Below, in pieces: positions 10,431 through 21,160 of a stretch of DNA of 64,000 nucleotides. The notes under the pieces are model-generated. The model saw nothing but the letters and a program-made list of their open reading frames with translations. It did no database searches and had not been told where the DNA came from. Every line of letters starts with the position of its first letter. Positions within the stretch are counted from its first letter, which is position 1. This DNA is from Azolla caroliniana (lineage: Eukaryota; Polypodiophyta), in the NCBI GenBank assembly GCA_043228905.1, contig JBHGNT010000012.1, positions 4,464,001-4,528,000 of the forward strand, in the 5' to 3' direction. The translations under genes and the position numbers were made by a program.

Positions 10431-12289
10431 ACCGTTGGTCCGGCACTGGTGTCTGTAAAGTTGGCGGAGACGCTTACCCTAGGTCTGCTCGTTATGCGAT
10501 CCTCTACGGCTCAGCGGAACCGTGGAACTAGTTGAAGTAGCTTCTCCATGGTTAGTGTTATTTCACAACCTGCCAATGCTTGCCATATGGGATCTGGAGA
10601 TTTTACATCTTCCTCTAATGGCCCAACATTGTTTGCGGACTACTACCGCATGTGTTCCGTATTGGGCGCGTTCGCTTTTTCGACCCATGGTTGGGCTGTT
10701 TGACGTATCGCATCTTGCGCGGCCCAATCAACATTTTTTGTTTGCTGTCTTGTCGTAACTTGTTGAACATCCGCCATAATCGTATTGAAGGCGGGGCCCT
10801 TGCCCTTGCGGAGTGGGCATTGAGTGGCATAATGTTCGGGTTGTTGGCAAATGAAACAATGGACGTTGGATTTGCCTTTCTCGGCAACTGGTGGCATGCT
10901 CCTATCCCCAAATGTGACTTGCTCCTCCCGGTCTTGGTTCATTCTTCTGAAAGTCCGCGGTGGTTATTGTTGGTCCCGGTGCGGCTCCTGGTGCCGTTCA
11001 TGGTCCGAACTTTCGTCGTAGCATCGTTGGTCCCTGTATTGCCGATGTTTCCCGTGAGACCCATTGAAGCCACCACGTTTGTTTGTCAGACGGTGGTTTT
11101 CATAACGTCGTCCTCCTTTATTATATCTGCGGTTGCCCCGATAGTCTTCTTCCTCGGAATCGTTCTTATTCCGGCATGTCCAGTAGTGTCGGTCATCGCG
11201 TGGATTCTGATCTGTATACCAGGGTCGTTCTTCTTGGTGCCTTTGATCATTATGGCGAGGTGGTCGCTGTGTTTCTACGCTTCATACTGTGGGCGTGGGT
11301 TTGTTCAACATGTTGTACTCACACTGCTCGACCGGGAGTGCTTTCGAGTGACAGATTGGGTAGTGGATTCGCATGTTGCATTCCACTGCGGAATGTCCAG
11401 AATTGAGGCAAATCGTACACTGGATTGCCTAGGGAAAGTGTCATTCTTCGGCCTGAGGTAATGCTTGTCGTAATGAGGACATAGAAAACCTTTCCTCTTC
11501 TTCGTCCAGCTTGAGCTGCAATGCTCGTTCTATGACCATATCAACGGTTTTTCCTTTCACGCTATTGTTGTTGAGCGTTGTCCGTATCGGTCGCCGTAAC
11601 GCTGCCAAAAATGTCTCCCGAGCCTTGTCCTCAATCGGGCCCCGTTCTAATTTCTGCCGCATATTTTGGAAGCGTAAACTGAAATCGGTGACAATCTCTG
11701 TTGGCAACTATTTGATTGTATAGAACTGTTCGAGGATTTCGCGTTGCGGCACCCTCCGATGAAAGCACCGCAGAAAGGCCGACTATAGCTAGTTGAAGGT
11801 CGTGATTGCTGGCAGACTCATCTATGAATGCGAAAACGTAGCTCTACCATCCAGCATTAATCCAAACTCTGCCATTTTGGATTGGTGCGCTACCTCTTCT
11901 GGAAGTCTCAGCGCTATGTGATTCGCATTCCAGACGTTCAGGAACAAGTGAATGTGGTTTGAGGCGTCTGTTTTGCCATTGAAGCGGGGATAGGAGAAGG
12001 CCATGCTTGACGCTATGGCGGGCATGGGAAGACCACCATACTTGTGTGGTGACGGAACTTCCTGCGTGTTGCCGGGGTATTTGGTGAGCAGGAAGGCGAT
12101 TTTTTGGTCCCGACAGATATCACTGAGGTCACTGAGGTGAGGTTTTTGCCTTGCACGTTCCTCTGCCTGGCGTGTGATGGACCTTGTGATTGATCGGTCA
12201 TCTCGTGTTGGTTCTCTGGGACGTCTATGACTAAACATCCATTCATCGTTGTTCGACTGCGAGAAGACATAGATCACCAAGTCTGCCAA
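10431..12289 (-). pseudogene. Gypsy B gag with two zinc knuckles
   Basis: Capsid-type gag is readable at 11441-12289: an N-terminal basic region, then SYPRFNGKTDASNHIHLFLNVW and FSLRFQNMRQKLERG. A first Cys/His cluster lies near 11330-11430 and a second, CFICQQPEHYATQC, near 10850 (10643-10942), as in element E. The segment between them is rich in Arg, Asp, Tyr and Asn. Several frameshifts break the gene. The long plus-strand reading at 10652-11461 is the antisense of this gag and is not a gene. The gag ends abruptly at 12289 at a different repeat, so the 5' LTR and leader of B are missing. Confidence 0.8.
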
Positions 12290-12291
12290 AC

Positions 12292-12756
12292 GTGTTACCG
12301 ATTAGTAACACTGTCTACGGTCAGTCCTTCGACCTAGACCTCAAGGTGACTGTGTTGCAAGGAATGGTACCATTGTACCGTAATACGTAATGGGATACTT
12401 CCCCGTATCCTAGTAGCGTATGAGGGGAGATGGCTACAACCGAACTCCTTAGGAAGTGCACTTAGTATCCGCACTTACGCCTACACCTTTACGATTATAG
12501 TTCACCACAGAGAACAATAGAACATAGTAGATAAAACCACAAATATGCGCAGAAATCAGAGAAGATAGTATTCTATTAGAATAACGCTCTATACATTAGA
12601 ATTACATGCTACCTCTTATAGAGGATTTCTACCCTTTATATATCCAGGGTCTTTTAGCCATTCACGCTTCCCACATGAACCGTTACATGAGTTTCTTACG
12701 CTTTTACTATATTCTAATATTTTTGTGCTTCTGTCCATCGGTTACTATTCCGGCAA
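12292..12756 (-). repeat. LTR-like segment between gypsy B and copia C
   Basis: No coding sequence is visible. The segment starts TGTTACCGAT, and near its far end (about 12738) the inverted form ATCGGTTAC occurs, as in LTR termini. On the minus strand GGATATATAAAGGG (about 12632-12645) resembles a TATA box, so it may be a solo LTR in minus orientation. I could not find a convincing target duplication and the exact ends are uncertain. Confidence 0.4.
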
Positions 12757-13997
12757 ACAACAATTACGATGAGATGTTCGCGTCGGTTGCAAAGATGATG
12801 ACCATCCGTGTCTTGCTTGCGATGGCTGCGGCGAAGGGGTGGCATCTGCATCGAATGGATGTGAAAAATGTGTTCCTTGAAGATGATCTTGAGGAACAGG
12901 TATAAATATCATCCAACCCCCCGGATTTCAGTCCGGACTAAATACATCTGCAGTTTGTGGATTAAAGAAGTTCCTCTACGACCTCAAGCAAGCCCATCAC
13001 GCCTAGAACATGAAGATCACGCAAAGACTGCGTCGGATGGGGTTTGGTCCGTCGAAGTCAGATTCTTCTCTCTTCATCCGACAAGGTCAGAATGAGACAA
13101 TTAGTATTTAGTCATCGTCGGCACCGACCTGGACGAAATCAACCGCGTCAAGTCCCAACTTGTGGATGCATTCGAAATGAAGGACTTGGGGGACCTTCAT
13201 TACTTCCTCGGGATCGTAGTGATCCATACCCTCGATGGCATATTCTTATCTCAACGACATTATGTGTTGAATATGTTATACAAGTTCGGCATGACAGATT
13301 CCTTCGTCCCGACTCCGGACCGGCTTGCGATGAGAAACGGTTTCGACAAATTATCAGAAGCCTCATTTATTTGACAATCACTTGATTCGAGATTAGATAT
13401 CCGGTTGGAGTGATAATGGAGCCGACTATGGAGCACCTTTAGTGTGCACACCGAATAATGAGGTATGTTAGCGGCACTAAGGACCGGGGACTGTTATACC
13501 GACATGGTATAACCGAGAAGCTAGTTGGATATATAGACGTCGATTGGGCTAGACATGCGTCCGATTGACAATCCACTTCAAGATTCATGTTTTCTTTGGG
13601 TAGTGTGGTTGTTGCATAGAGCAGCAAAAAGCAGCCAACTGTGGCTCTATCAAGCACTGAGGCTGAGTATTGGGGTGCTACCATTGCCACCTGTGAAGTC
13701 ATCTGGTTTCGGTGGCTGCTTCAATACCTCCGTATTGAAGTCCCGACTCCGACCCCGATCTACTACGATAATATGAGTAGCATGCAGCTCGCCAAGAACC
13801 CTGTGTTCCATGCTCAGACAAAGCACATAGAGGTGCACAATCACTTTGTGCGCAAGCGGGTCCTCAGTGGTGAGGTAGAACTCTGGTATGTCCGGATGGA
13901 TCGGCAGGTTGCCCACATCTTCACCAAACCTCTCGGCCTGGACAAGCTGCATCATTTTTCGAAGATGCTTGTTCTTCAACATCTCGACATGCCGCAC
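12757..13997 (+). pseudogene. Copia C reverse transcriptase and RNase H
   Basis: Ty1/copia RT begins abruptly in the YDEMFASVAKMM block, continues with RMDVKNVFLEDDLEEQV, then in other frames FEMKDLGDLHYFLGIVV. RNase H follows at 13641-13980: STEAEYWGATIATCE, YYDNMSSMQLAKNP, HIEVHNHFVRKRV and AHIFTKPLG, with its catalytic Glu and Asp retained. Gag, protease, integrase and the first RT residues are missing. The same family is present in reverse at 19829-23401 (copia D). Several frame breaks make it non-functional. Confidence 0.85.
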
Positions 13998-14574
13998 TTG
14001 AGGGGGAGAACCGGTACTTATAAGGGGAGAACCAAAACCGAAACGAAAACTGGGAAAATAGGTGATGGCACCGGACAAAGAGCCAGAGAGATAGGGGGAG
14101 AAAGGAAGAAGAAAAAGGAAGCCGACTCAACTGAAGAAGTCGGCACATCCGATAAAGTCGGAATAAGCGGTGACGGCGGTAGATTCAAGAAGGACAGAGC
14201 CGACCGGAAGGCGAAAACCCGGACGTGGTCCGATGTGGTAATGGGTCGATTTTGAAGAGGAGTTCGGTTAGGAGCCTGATCAACTGAAGGCCAAATGGAC
14301 AAGGAGGTAGTTGAAGTCGACACCAACATAGAGGAACCAACGGGTCGAGAAGCACCGAAGTCACAATAGCAAAGAAGCTAAGATGGGCCTTATGAGCAAA
14401 CAAGCCAACAAAGAAGATCGAGGTGCGCGGGACCAGACGGGTCAAGGAAATCGGAACCGGACGGGACAAGGAGCGCGCGCTAGGTGGGAGGACGTCAAGT
14501 GGAGCTAGAGGAGAGGACCAACTACCACAAACAAAGACACTACAATCTAACCTCAAGTTGAGCTTGAGGGGGAG
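13998..14574 (+). other. Extra 3' region of copia C between two polypurine tracts
   Basis: A purine tract CTTGAGGGGGAGAA occurs at 13997-14010, where the 3' LTR would normally start after RNase H. About 565 bp later a second, CTTGAGGGGGAG (14563-14574), directly precedes the LTR. The reading from RNase H continues into the spacer to 14255 as a very charged, Lys/Arg/Glu-rich tail with no recognisable domain. The spacer may be an added coding extension or captured sequence. Confidence 0.6.
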
Positions 14575-14837
14575 TGTTGAGCGGATAAGCTCAACTGGAT
14601 CCGGATTAGTTGAATAAGCCAAAATCGGATTGGTGTCCAGAACCAGGAGCCGGATCAGAGAGACAGACCAGATTGTAACCAGTAGACCGTTAGAGTCCTA
14701 CGAATCTAGCCTAGTACGTAGGAGTATTCTTGGGAGTCAGTGTCAGTCGCTCGTATTAGCATTGAAGTACTTGTCAGTACTTTTGTGAGTTCTTTATGGG
14801 CTTGTATAAAACTACTCACTAAGCACATTGTATATCT

Positions 14838-15600
14838 TGTCGGGAACTCAACGCTCCTTATGCACAATGCTCGGCCACAACCGAGCTTAGAATCATACAC
14901 AGAAAACAGGAAACTGAAAACACGCGACACAAAAGGAGAGAAGAGGTACACAGGATGTTTACGTGGAAAACCCCAAACTAGGGGAAAAACCACGGCAGCC
15001 CACAGGCTGCAAACTATCACTAGGTTAGTATGTACAACAGTGAGTTCACGGAGGCAACTACCTCGTGCTCACAATCTTCGCCACAGGCGGCGGTTACAAC
15101 AGAGGCAATGACCTCTTTCTCTCTCTCTCTCTCTGTACACTGTTGCGCACTCTGATCTCACGCAGACGCAGACAAGAAATAATAACAACAACTATTACTT
15201 AAAAGTTTTCCCTAAGTCATATTTATACTAATATGACTTTTCGGCTATTTACAAAATATAGCCTCGATGGACTCTCAGAAACATATTTACGAATATGTCT
15301 CTTCATCCGGTTCTCACCGGGTCTGCACCATCCGGCTCTCCGTATCCGGGTACTCCTCATCCAGATCTCACCGGGTCTGCACCATTCGGCTCTCCGTAGC
15401 CGGGTACTCCTCATCCGGTTCTCACCGGGCCTGCACCATCCGGCTCTCCGTAGCCGGGTACTCCTCATCCGGTTCTCACCGGGTCTGCAGCATCCGGCTC
15501 TCCGTAGCCGGGTACTCCTCATCCGGTTTCGGCCTCGGCCGAGTTTGTTCATCAACACTGTTCTTTTCTCTTCCCATCCGGAGGGACCTGTCTCCCAACA
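14838..15600 (-). mobile_element. Solo LTR, copia G family, inside the LTR of copia C
   Basis: The element-strand start is TGTTGGGAGACAGGTCCC and its end lies at GTTGAGTTCCCGACA. It is flanked by TATCT (14833-14837) and TATAT (15601-15605), a target duplication with one mismatch. The plus-strand TATTTATACTAATATGAC near 15222 is the antisense of the TATA box. No internal region or coding sequence is present, which is the product of LTR-LTR recombination. Relatives are at 17741-18128, 24551-25108, 41616-42146, 45607-46362 and 60495-60976. Confidence 0.85.
15306..15530. repeat. 54-bp minisatellite in the LTR U3
   Basis: About four tandem copies of a roughly 54-bp unit, each containing CACCGGGTCTGCACCATCCG and CTCCGTAGCCGGGTACTCC. 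The same unit is found about four to five times at 46075-46300 and once at 42090-42146, so copy number varies between LTRs. Open readings over this array on both strands are products of the repeat length being divisible by three. Confidence 0.85.
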
Positions 15601-15759
15601 TATATAGAGTGTTATTATTTTGAATGTAGCTTATGCTTTCTGCTCTCTCTGCCTCTCTTGTGTATTCTCTATTCTTAAGTTCCATAAAACCTTCATTCTC
15701 TATTTTCTGTTGCTATCTGGATAAACCGGTTTGTCAAAGCTTTCGCATATTTCCAGATT

Positions 15760-15879
15760 CATCCTATCTGATATCCGGATACCTTCTGGATCCATCCGGT
15801 CCTATTTCTTCCTTCGTTCCGTCTGGTCCGGCTCGTCAGGATCCCATCAAGAGTAACCTGTTTCCAAACAAACTCCCCG
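15760..15879 (-). repeat. Truncated 3' LTR and purine tract of copia H
   Basis: The end GTTTCCAAACA at 15870 and about 110 bp before it match the U3 start of the copia G-family LTR at 25000-25108. On the minus strand ACGGGGAGTT (15871-15880) just before the LTR start is the purine tract. The rest of the LTR is missing on the left. Confidence 0.7.
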
Positions 15880-17735
15880 TTCAATCTAGCATGGGATGTC
15901 TCGTCTATCCGATCCGTCTCCGCCATGCATCAAGCTTGTCGGCTGACAACACCTTGGTCATCATGTCCGACCCATTCTCCTTCGTATGGATCTTCATCAA
16001 CAAGAACTCTTTATCTTCTACCTTCTCCCCGAGCCAGTGAAATCTCCTCTGGATGTGCTTGGTCTAGGATTGGTATGCAACGTTCTTCGTGAGGAGGATG
16101 GCACTTTGAGTGTCATAGTAGGGCCGGAATTCCTCCTATTGGATGCCTACTCTCCGATCAAGTCCTTCATCCAGATTACCTCTTTGCCAGCATCTACAAC
16201 CGCCATATACTCCGCTTCCATCGTTGACGGTGCAATGAACTTCTATAGCCTCGACTGCCATGATACAACTCCCCCTGTATAAGTCATGATATATCCGGAT
16301 GTAGACTAGTTGGTATCCGCATTAGCCGACGTATCCGAATATGTGAATCCTTCAAGTTGGGGTTTGCCTAAGCCGAATCGGAGGCACATGTTCGAGGTGC
16401 CTTTCAAGTACTGGAGTATCCACTTGGCAGTGGCCCAATGTTCTCTTCTCGAATTGCTCATGAACCGACTCACCACTCCGAACGCATATCCAATATCTAG
16501 CCGGGTACACACTATTGCATACATCAAGCTTCCGATGGCAGAGGCATATGGTACCATCATCATCTCCGACTTCTCTGTCTTTGTCTTCAGACTTTATTTC
16601 CGGGATATCTTGTAGTTAGTCAGAAGTGTCAACCTGACCAAGTTTGCATTCGTCATGTTGAATCATTGGAGCACCTTTGTCATGTACTTCTCCTGTGACA
16701 GCCACAATAGCTTCATCGTTCGGTCCCTGACTATGTGCATCCACAATATCTAAGTCGCCAGACCTAAATCTTTCATTGAGAAGGTCCGGTTCAAGGCCTT
16801 TTTCAGATTCCCGATTTTGATTCGGTACAATCCAATGATCAGCATGTCGTCCACGTATAACAGGAGTATTAGAAAATTTCCTCCATCAAACTTCTTCACA
16901 AACACGCAGTGGTCAGCCTGCGTCTTGTGGTATCCCTAGTCGGTCATGAAGGAGTCGAACTTCCAATACCATTTCCAGGGAGCTTGCTTCAATCCGTATA
17001 AGCTCTTCTTCAAACAGCACACCAAGCTCCCCTTCCCTCTTGATGAATCCTTCCGATTGTTGCATGTAGATCTCTTCTTCGAGGTTGCCATGTAGAAACG
17101 CCGTCTTGACATCTAGTTGCTCTACCTCGAGTTCTACGCTTGCCGCTATGCTCAACACCGTTCAGATGGATGTCATCTTTACTACCGGGGCAAAGATCTC
17201 ATCGAAATCCACTCCTTTCTTCTGTTGGAAACCATTCACCACAATGCGGGCTTTGTATCTTGGTGGATTTCTGGCATCTCCCAGTTTCAACTTGTACACC
17301 CACTTGTTCTGGAGCGCTCTCTTTCCTTTTGGCAACTCCGTCAATTCATGTGTGTGGTTCTCATGTAGGAAATCCATCTCACCTTGAATGGCACTTAACC
17401 ACTTGCAGTAGTAGGAGTCTTTCTTTGCTTCTTCGAAGCTTGCCCGCTCCCCCTCGTCGGTCAATAAGACATGCTCTACATCCTGAAATCTCTTGGGGTT
17501 CCTTTTCTCTCTCAAAGGGTATCTCCGTCCTTGGTTTCCGACCACTGGCTCCGCCATTTGTTCTTCATCTAAATCCGATTCAGAGTCTTGTCCAGTTCTG
17601 GTGTCTGATTCTTCTTCTTTGGTTGATTTAGTTCTTTGTCCAAATCCAGCCGGTTCATCATGTTCTTCGACTGACATCCGGCTTCTGACCAAATGCGTCC
17701 TAGCATCTTCCAACTGATTTCTCTTGGTTGACATA
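15880..17735 (-). pseudogene. Copia H reverse transcriptase and RNase H
   Basis: Readable parts in minus order are: the pre-RT linker and RT start at 17162-17785 (GRRYPLREKRNPKRF, KRALQNKWVYKLKLG, RYKARIVVNGFQQKKGVDF); the RT core at 16913-17158 (QLDVKTAFLHGNLEEEIYMQ); the connection region at 16306-16563 (MMMVPYASAIGSLMYAIVCT); and RNase H at about 15880-16280, whose EAEY-type motif is antisense to 16205-16230. Frames change repeatedly. The upstream integrase continues across the solo LTR at 17741-18128. Confidence 0.85.
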
Positions 17736-17740
17736 GAGTT

Positions 17741-18128
17741 TGTTACTAACAAATCACTATAGTAGAGAGGAAGTACAAAATACAAAACTCGGAGGCAACG
17801 ACCTCGAGTTCAACTTCGTCTGACAGACAGGTATAGAGTTACACTCTCACTCTCTCACGCATAGTTACAAAGGCAACTACCTTGTCCTAACTTTACAATA
17901 ATGATCAACTACTACTTTCTAAAGTTAGCCCTAGTTGCTTATAAATAAAAGCAACTTTCTGGCTATTTACAAGTATAGCCCAAAAGGGGCATTTTAGACT
18001 ATTTACAATTATAGTCTTCCAAAACGATTTCGGTTTCGGCCTCGATTTCGATTTCGATTTTGGCCTCGGTCGAGTTACTCACCAAATCTGTTCTTCTCTT
18101 CCCATCCAGAGGGACCTGTTTCCCAACA
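17741..18128 (-). mobile_element. Solo LTR, copia G family, inside copia H
   Basis: The 388-bp LTR (element strand TGTTGGGAAACAGGTCCC to GTTAGTAACA) is flanked by a perfect GAGTT duplication (17736-17740 and 18129-18133). The host polyprotein reading continues across the site. It is shorter than the other family members and lacks the 54-bp repeat. Confidence 0.9.
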
Positions 18129-18133
18129 GAGTT

Positions 18134-18829
18134 CACTATCTTCTTCTCCGACTCCTCGTCGACAATGGTCTTATCTTCCATAAAGAGTATGTCTCGACTC
18201 CGGAAAACCTTCTTTTCGACCAAGTCCAACATTCGGTAGCCGAACTCATCATTGCCATATCCAAGGAATATGCATGGTCGGGACTTTGGATCCATTTTCG
18301 CTCTCTTGTCCTTTGCTACATGTACGTAGGCAAGATAACCAAACACCTTCAAGTGCCGGTAAGACACGTCTTTACTGGTCCATACTCTCTCTGCCATGTC
18401 TCGATCCAGGGGCGTTGAGGGTGATTTGTTTATCACATAGGTCTTCGACATCAACGCCTCTACCCAAAGTGTCTTGGACAACTTAGCATGTGCCAGCATA
18501 CTCCAGACTCTCTCCATCACAGTCCGGTTCATTCTTTTGGCCAATCCGTTCAACTCCGGTGTCTTCGGCATGGTAAATTCGAACCGAATTCCCTTCGACA
18601 AGCAGTACTCCTTGAACCACCCATGTTGTCTCGTCCCTAGCAAGATGCATCTCATTTTCCTCGGTGATGAACAATAGTTCTTCCTCACTTGTCGTGATTT
18701 CTGACGTTCCTCTTCTCTCCGAAATCTTCTTCGATATCCGGATCGCTGGCTCCCCCTTTGGCTTTCCGGAAGTGTCACCAATTCTTTTGGAAGTGCCCCG
18801 GCTTCCCACAATAGAATTAGGTGGACCAA
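18134..18829 (-). pseudogene. Copia H integrase joined to protease by an internal deletion
   Basis: The integrase C-terminal half is well preserved at 17999-18640: FTMPKTPELNGLAKRMN, MERVWSMLAHAKLSKTLWVE, KVFGYLAYVHVAKDKRAKMD and RPCIFLGYGNDEFGYR. Immediately upstream, at about 18640, the reading changes to the stretch preceding the protease (SEEELLFITEENEMHLARDE, then TTWV). The whole protease core, integrase zinc region and first catalytic residues, about 800 bp in the relative Q (61890-62685), are absent. The join lies in a short TGGT(G)GTTC-like sequence, suggesting microhomology. The frame also shifts at the join. Confidence 0.83.
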
Positions 18830-19828
18830 AGAACATTCAAAACAAGAATCGGGAACCCAAACAGATGTTGGCAAAGGAAAGGAGCTAGAATCTGCAATTG
18901 GAGAGCTGAAGAAGCGGGACCTTCAAGAAAAATTGAGACCCGAGAGCAAAAGAGACGTGAAATGGAAAGAGTTGCTGCGAAGGCAATGAAAGAAGACAAA
19001 CGCAAGCAGAAGGTTGCCTCATCATTCAAACTCGCCTCTGACATAGAAACATCCACTGACCTAAAGCATGTGCTCGAATCTAGGATTCTCGATAGTAAAG
19101 TCGACTTAACACTCTGAGAAGTACTAGGGATTGCGAAGAAGGAATTTCATGAAGTGATCATTGATGTGATTAAGAGAAAAAGACAAGTGATTGAGGAAAC
19201 ATGAAGTGAAGATATGGAGAGTGCATTGTTAGATGGGGTACGGAGTGCTGACATACAGTGTAGTCATGAAGAGGAAAGAAGCCATTACACCTGCACACAC
19301 TGGGCTCGGGCGACAACTGAGGCTCCAGTCAAAAATGGTGATAAGATAGAACCGTGTGGCACTGATCGACCACGGCTCTGAGATTAACATCATATCATCT
19401 GATTTCTATAATCACGAGAGATGGCCAATAGAAAGAAACCACGGGTGGAAGGTCAGAGTAGCCACCGAGGCCGTGGAGGATTTATGTGGCACATGCCCCA
19501 ATATTAAAGTTACAATTGGGGACGTGCCAGTAGATCAAAACTTCTTCGTCCAAGAGAAGTCATTTTATCCAGTAATCCTAGGGCAATAGTACATCACAAC
19601 ATTATGAATGGAGACTAAAGTGATTGATAATGGTACGACATTTGCCAGGATTCGGAGTCAGAATGGGAAGAGGTCGGTACAGTTCTTTACTGTTCGACCA
19701 AATCATGAAAGGAATAAGGAGCATCTACGGGATCATCCACTACGAGATGTGGGGGATTTCATACAGGATTTCTAGAGTGGGCCCTTACAAAAAGGGGCTA
19801 TGATGGCCCGAGGGAGGTAAGAAGCCCC
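18830..19828 (+). pseudogene. Gypsy relic: gag tail and retropepsin
   Basis: The first reading (18821-19117) is basic and Glu/Lys-rich (RREMERVAAKAMKEDKRKQK), consistent with the end of gag. The second (19356-19589) is a retropepsin: IDHGSEINIISSDFY holds the catalytic Asp, and DVPVDQNFFVQEKSFYPVILGQ is the flap/end region. Stops separate them. Beyond the protease a short stretch (VQFFTVRPNHERNKEHLRDH) remains readable, then the relic is cut by copia D. It is unlike the B/E/L or A proteases, so it represents a third gypsy lineage in the window. Confidence 0.65.
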
Positions 19829-21160
19829 ATTCATAGCATTTGGCATCCGTGTAGCCAACTAATTGTTCGGCTACACCTGTATGATACAACAACACTATGT
19901 CTTTCGTGCCGTTGACATATCATAATATTCGTTGCGCACACTGAAGGTGTTCGATCATGGGCTGGGACATAAATTGACTGATCATTCCGACCAGATAGTT
20001 GAGGTCCGGTCGAGTGATCGTCAAGTAGATGAGGCTTCCGACAATCTGTCGAAACCATATTGGATCACAAGACTTCTATCCAAAGGGGTCGAGATGGGCT
20101 TACAATCTGCAATCCCAAACTTGAAGAGCATATTCAGGGTGTAATGACGCTGATTGATCAATATGCCTTTGGGGGAATGGATCACTTTGATCCCAAGGAA
20201 GTAATCAAGGTCTCCAAGATCCTTCATTTCGAAAGATGTCGCCAGCTGAGACTTGACACGGCTGATTTCTTCCAGGTCGGCACCGGCGATGAATAAATCA
20301 TCAACATAAAGTAAAAGACAGAATGGTCCATGTCGACCTTGCTGAGTGAACAATGAAGAGTCCAACTTGGACGTTGTAAACCCCATCGTTCTTCAATCGG
20401 TAGACTGCCGAAATGTTCTGTTTGGATAGAAATCCGGGGGGTTGTACCATATACACTTGTTCCTCAAGATCGCCTTGCAGGAACGCATTTTTTACATCCA
20501 TCTAATGTAAGTGTCACCCCTTCGCCACTACTACAGCTAGTAGAACGCGCACCGTGGTCATCTTCGCGACCGATGCGAACATCTTGTCGTAATCTATGTC
20601 GTGCTTCTACGCATAGCCTTTCGCAACCAAACAGGCCTTATATCGGTTGATTGAGTTGGCGGTGTTGTATTTCATCTTAAACACCCATCTACATCCGATC
20701 ATCTTAACACCTTTAGGTGTGTCAACCAGGTACCAAGTCTCATTGTCCGTTAAAGCACACATCTCTTCCTCCATCACGGCACGCCAATTCGCGTCTTCCG
20801 TTGCTTCTACGTAGCTCTCCGGCTCACGCACTTCCGCCAGTTGTGTCATGTACGCATAATGGTGTGCCATGTATTCATTGTACCCGTATCTTTTTACGGG
20901 GTTCTTCAGGCCGGTAGATCGGCATAATTCGTGATTACCCGATTGCACGACCTTTTCAGTTGATTTCAATCTCTTTCGCGGAGGTTCCTTCTCAATTGGC
21001 CCGGAGTCAGATTCGCTTCGATCTGACTCAGCACTACCGAAATCGTATTCTGACATTTTCTTCTTCCCTTTTTCTTTACGCATAAATCGTCTCCTCGGTT
21101 CTTTAGGCGGGGACAACATGGCCAAGTCTCCACTACTCGTTGGCTCTTCATTTGGTTGGC
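19829..21160 (-). pseudogene. Copia D reverse transcriptase and partial RNase H
   Basis: The pre-RT and RT start at 20607-21125 (NWRAVMEEEMCALTDNETW, GCRWVFKMKYNTANSINRYK). The core is at 20021-20501: MDVKNAFLQGDLEEQVYMVQ, then LLLYVDDLFIAGADLEEI with the catalytic YVDD, FEMKDLGDLDYFLGIKV and RHYTLNMLFKFGI. The connection region continues in other frames to about 19840, ending in a GYTDA-type RNase H start, where the element is truncated. It is the same family as copia C. Stops and shifts are present. Confidence 0.85.

Larger units (their letters stand above)
14575..15735 (+). repeat. 3' LTR of copia C, split by a solo LTR
   Basis: The LTR starts TGTTGAGCGG directly after the purine tract, runs to 14837, and continues after the inserted solo LTR at 15601 to about 15735, where a TTTGTCA end is plausible. 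The right boundary is approximate. No matching 5' LTR is present in the window. Confidence 0.6.

Noticed and set aside
10652-11461. 269-codon plus-strand reading with hydrophobic stretches
   Set aside because: It is the antisense of the Arg/Asp/Tyr-rich gag region of element B; the hydrophobic look comes from reverse translation of charged codons.
15306-15530. Regular direct repeats that might suggest a CRISPR array
   Set aside because: The units are contiguous, without unique spacers, and lie in a plant LTR; the same unit is in other LTRs.
15223-15623. Repetitive readings on both strands (RRAGWCRPGENRMRSTRL and its antisense), also at 46038-46378
   Set aside because: They are produced by the 54-bp minisatellite in LTR U3, whose length is a multiple of three. 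No start or coding context.
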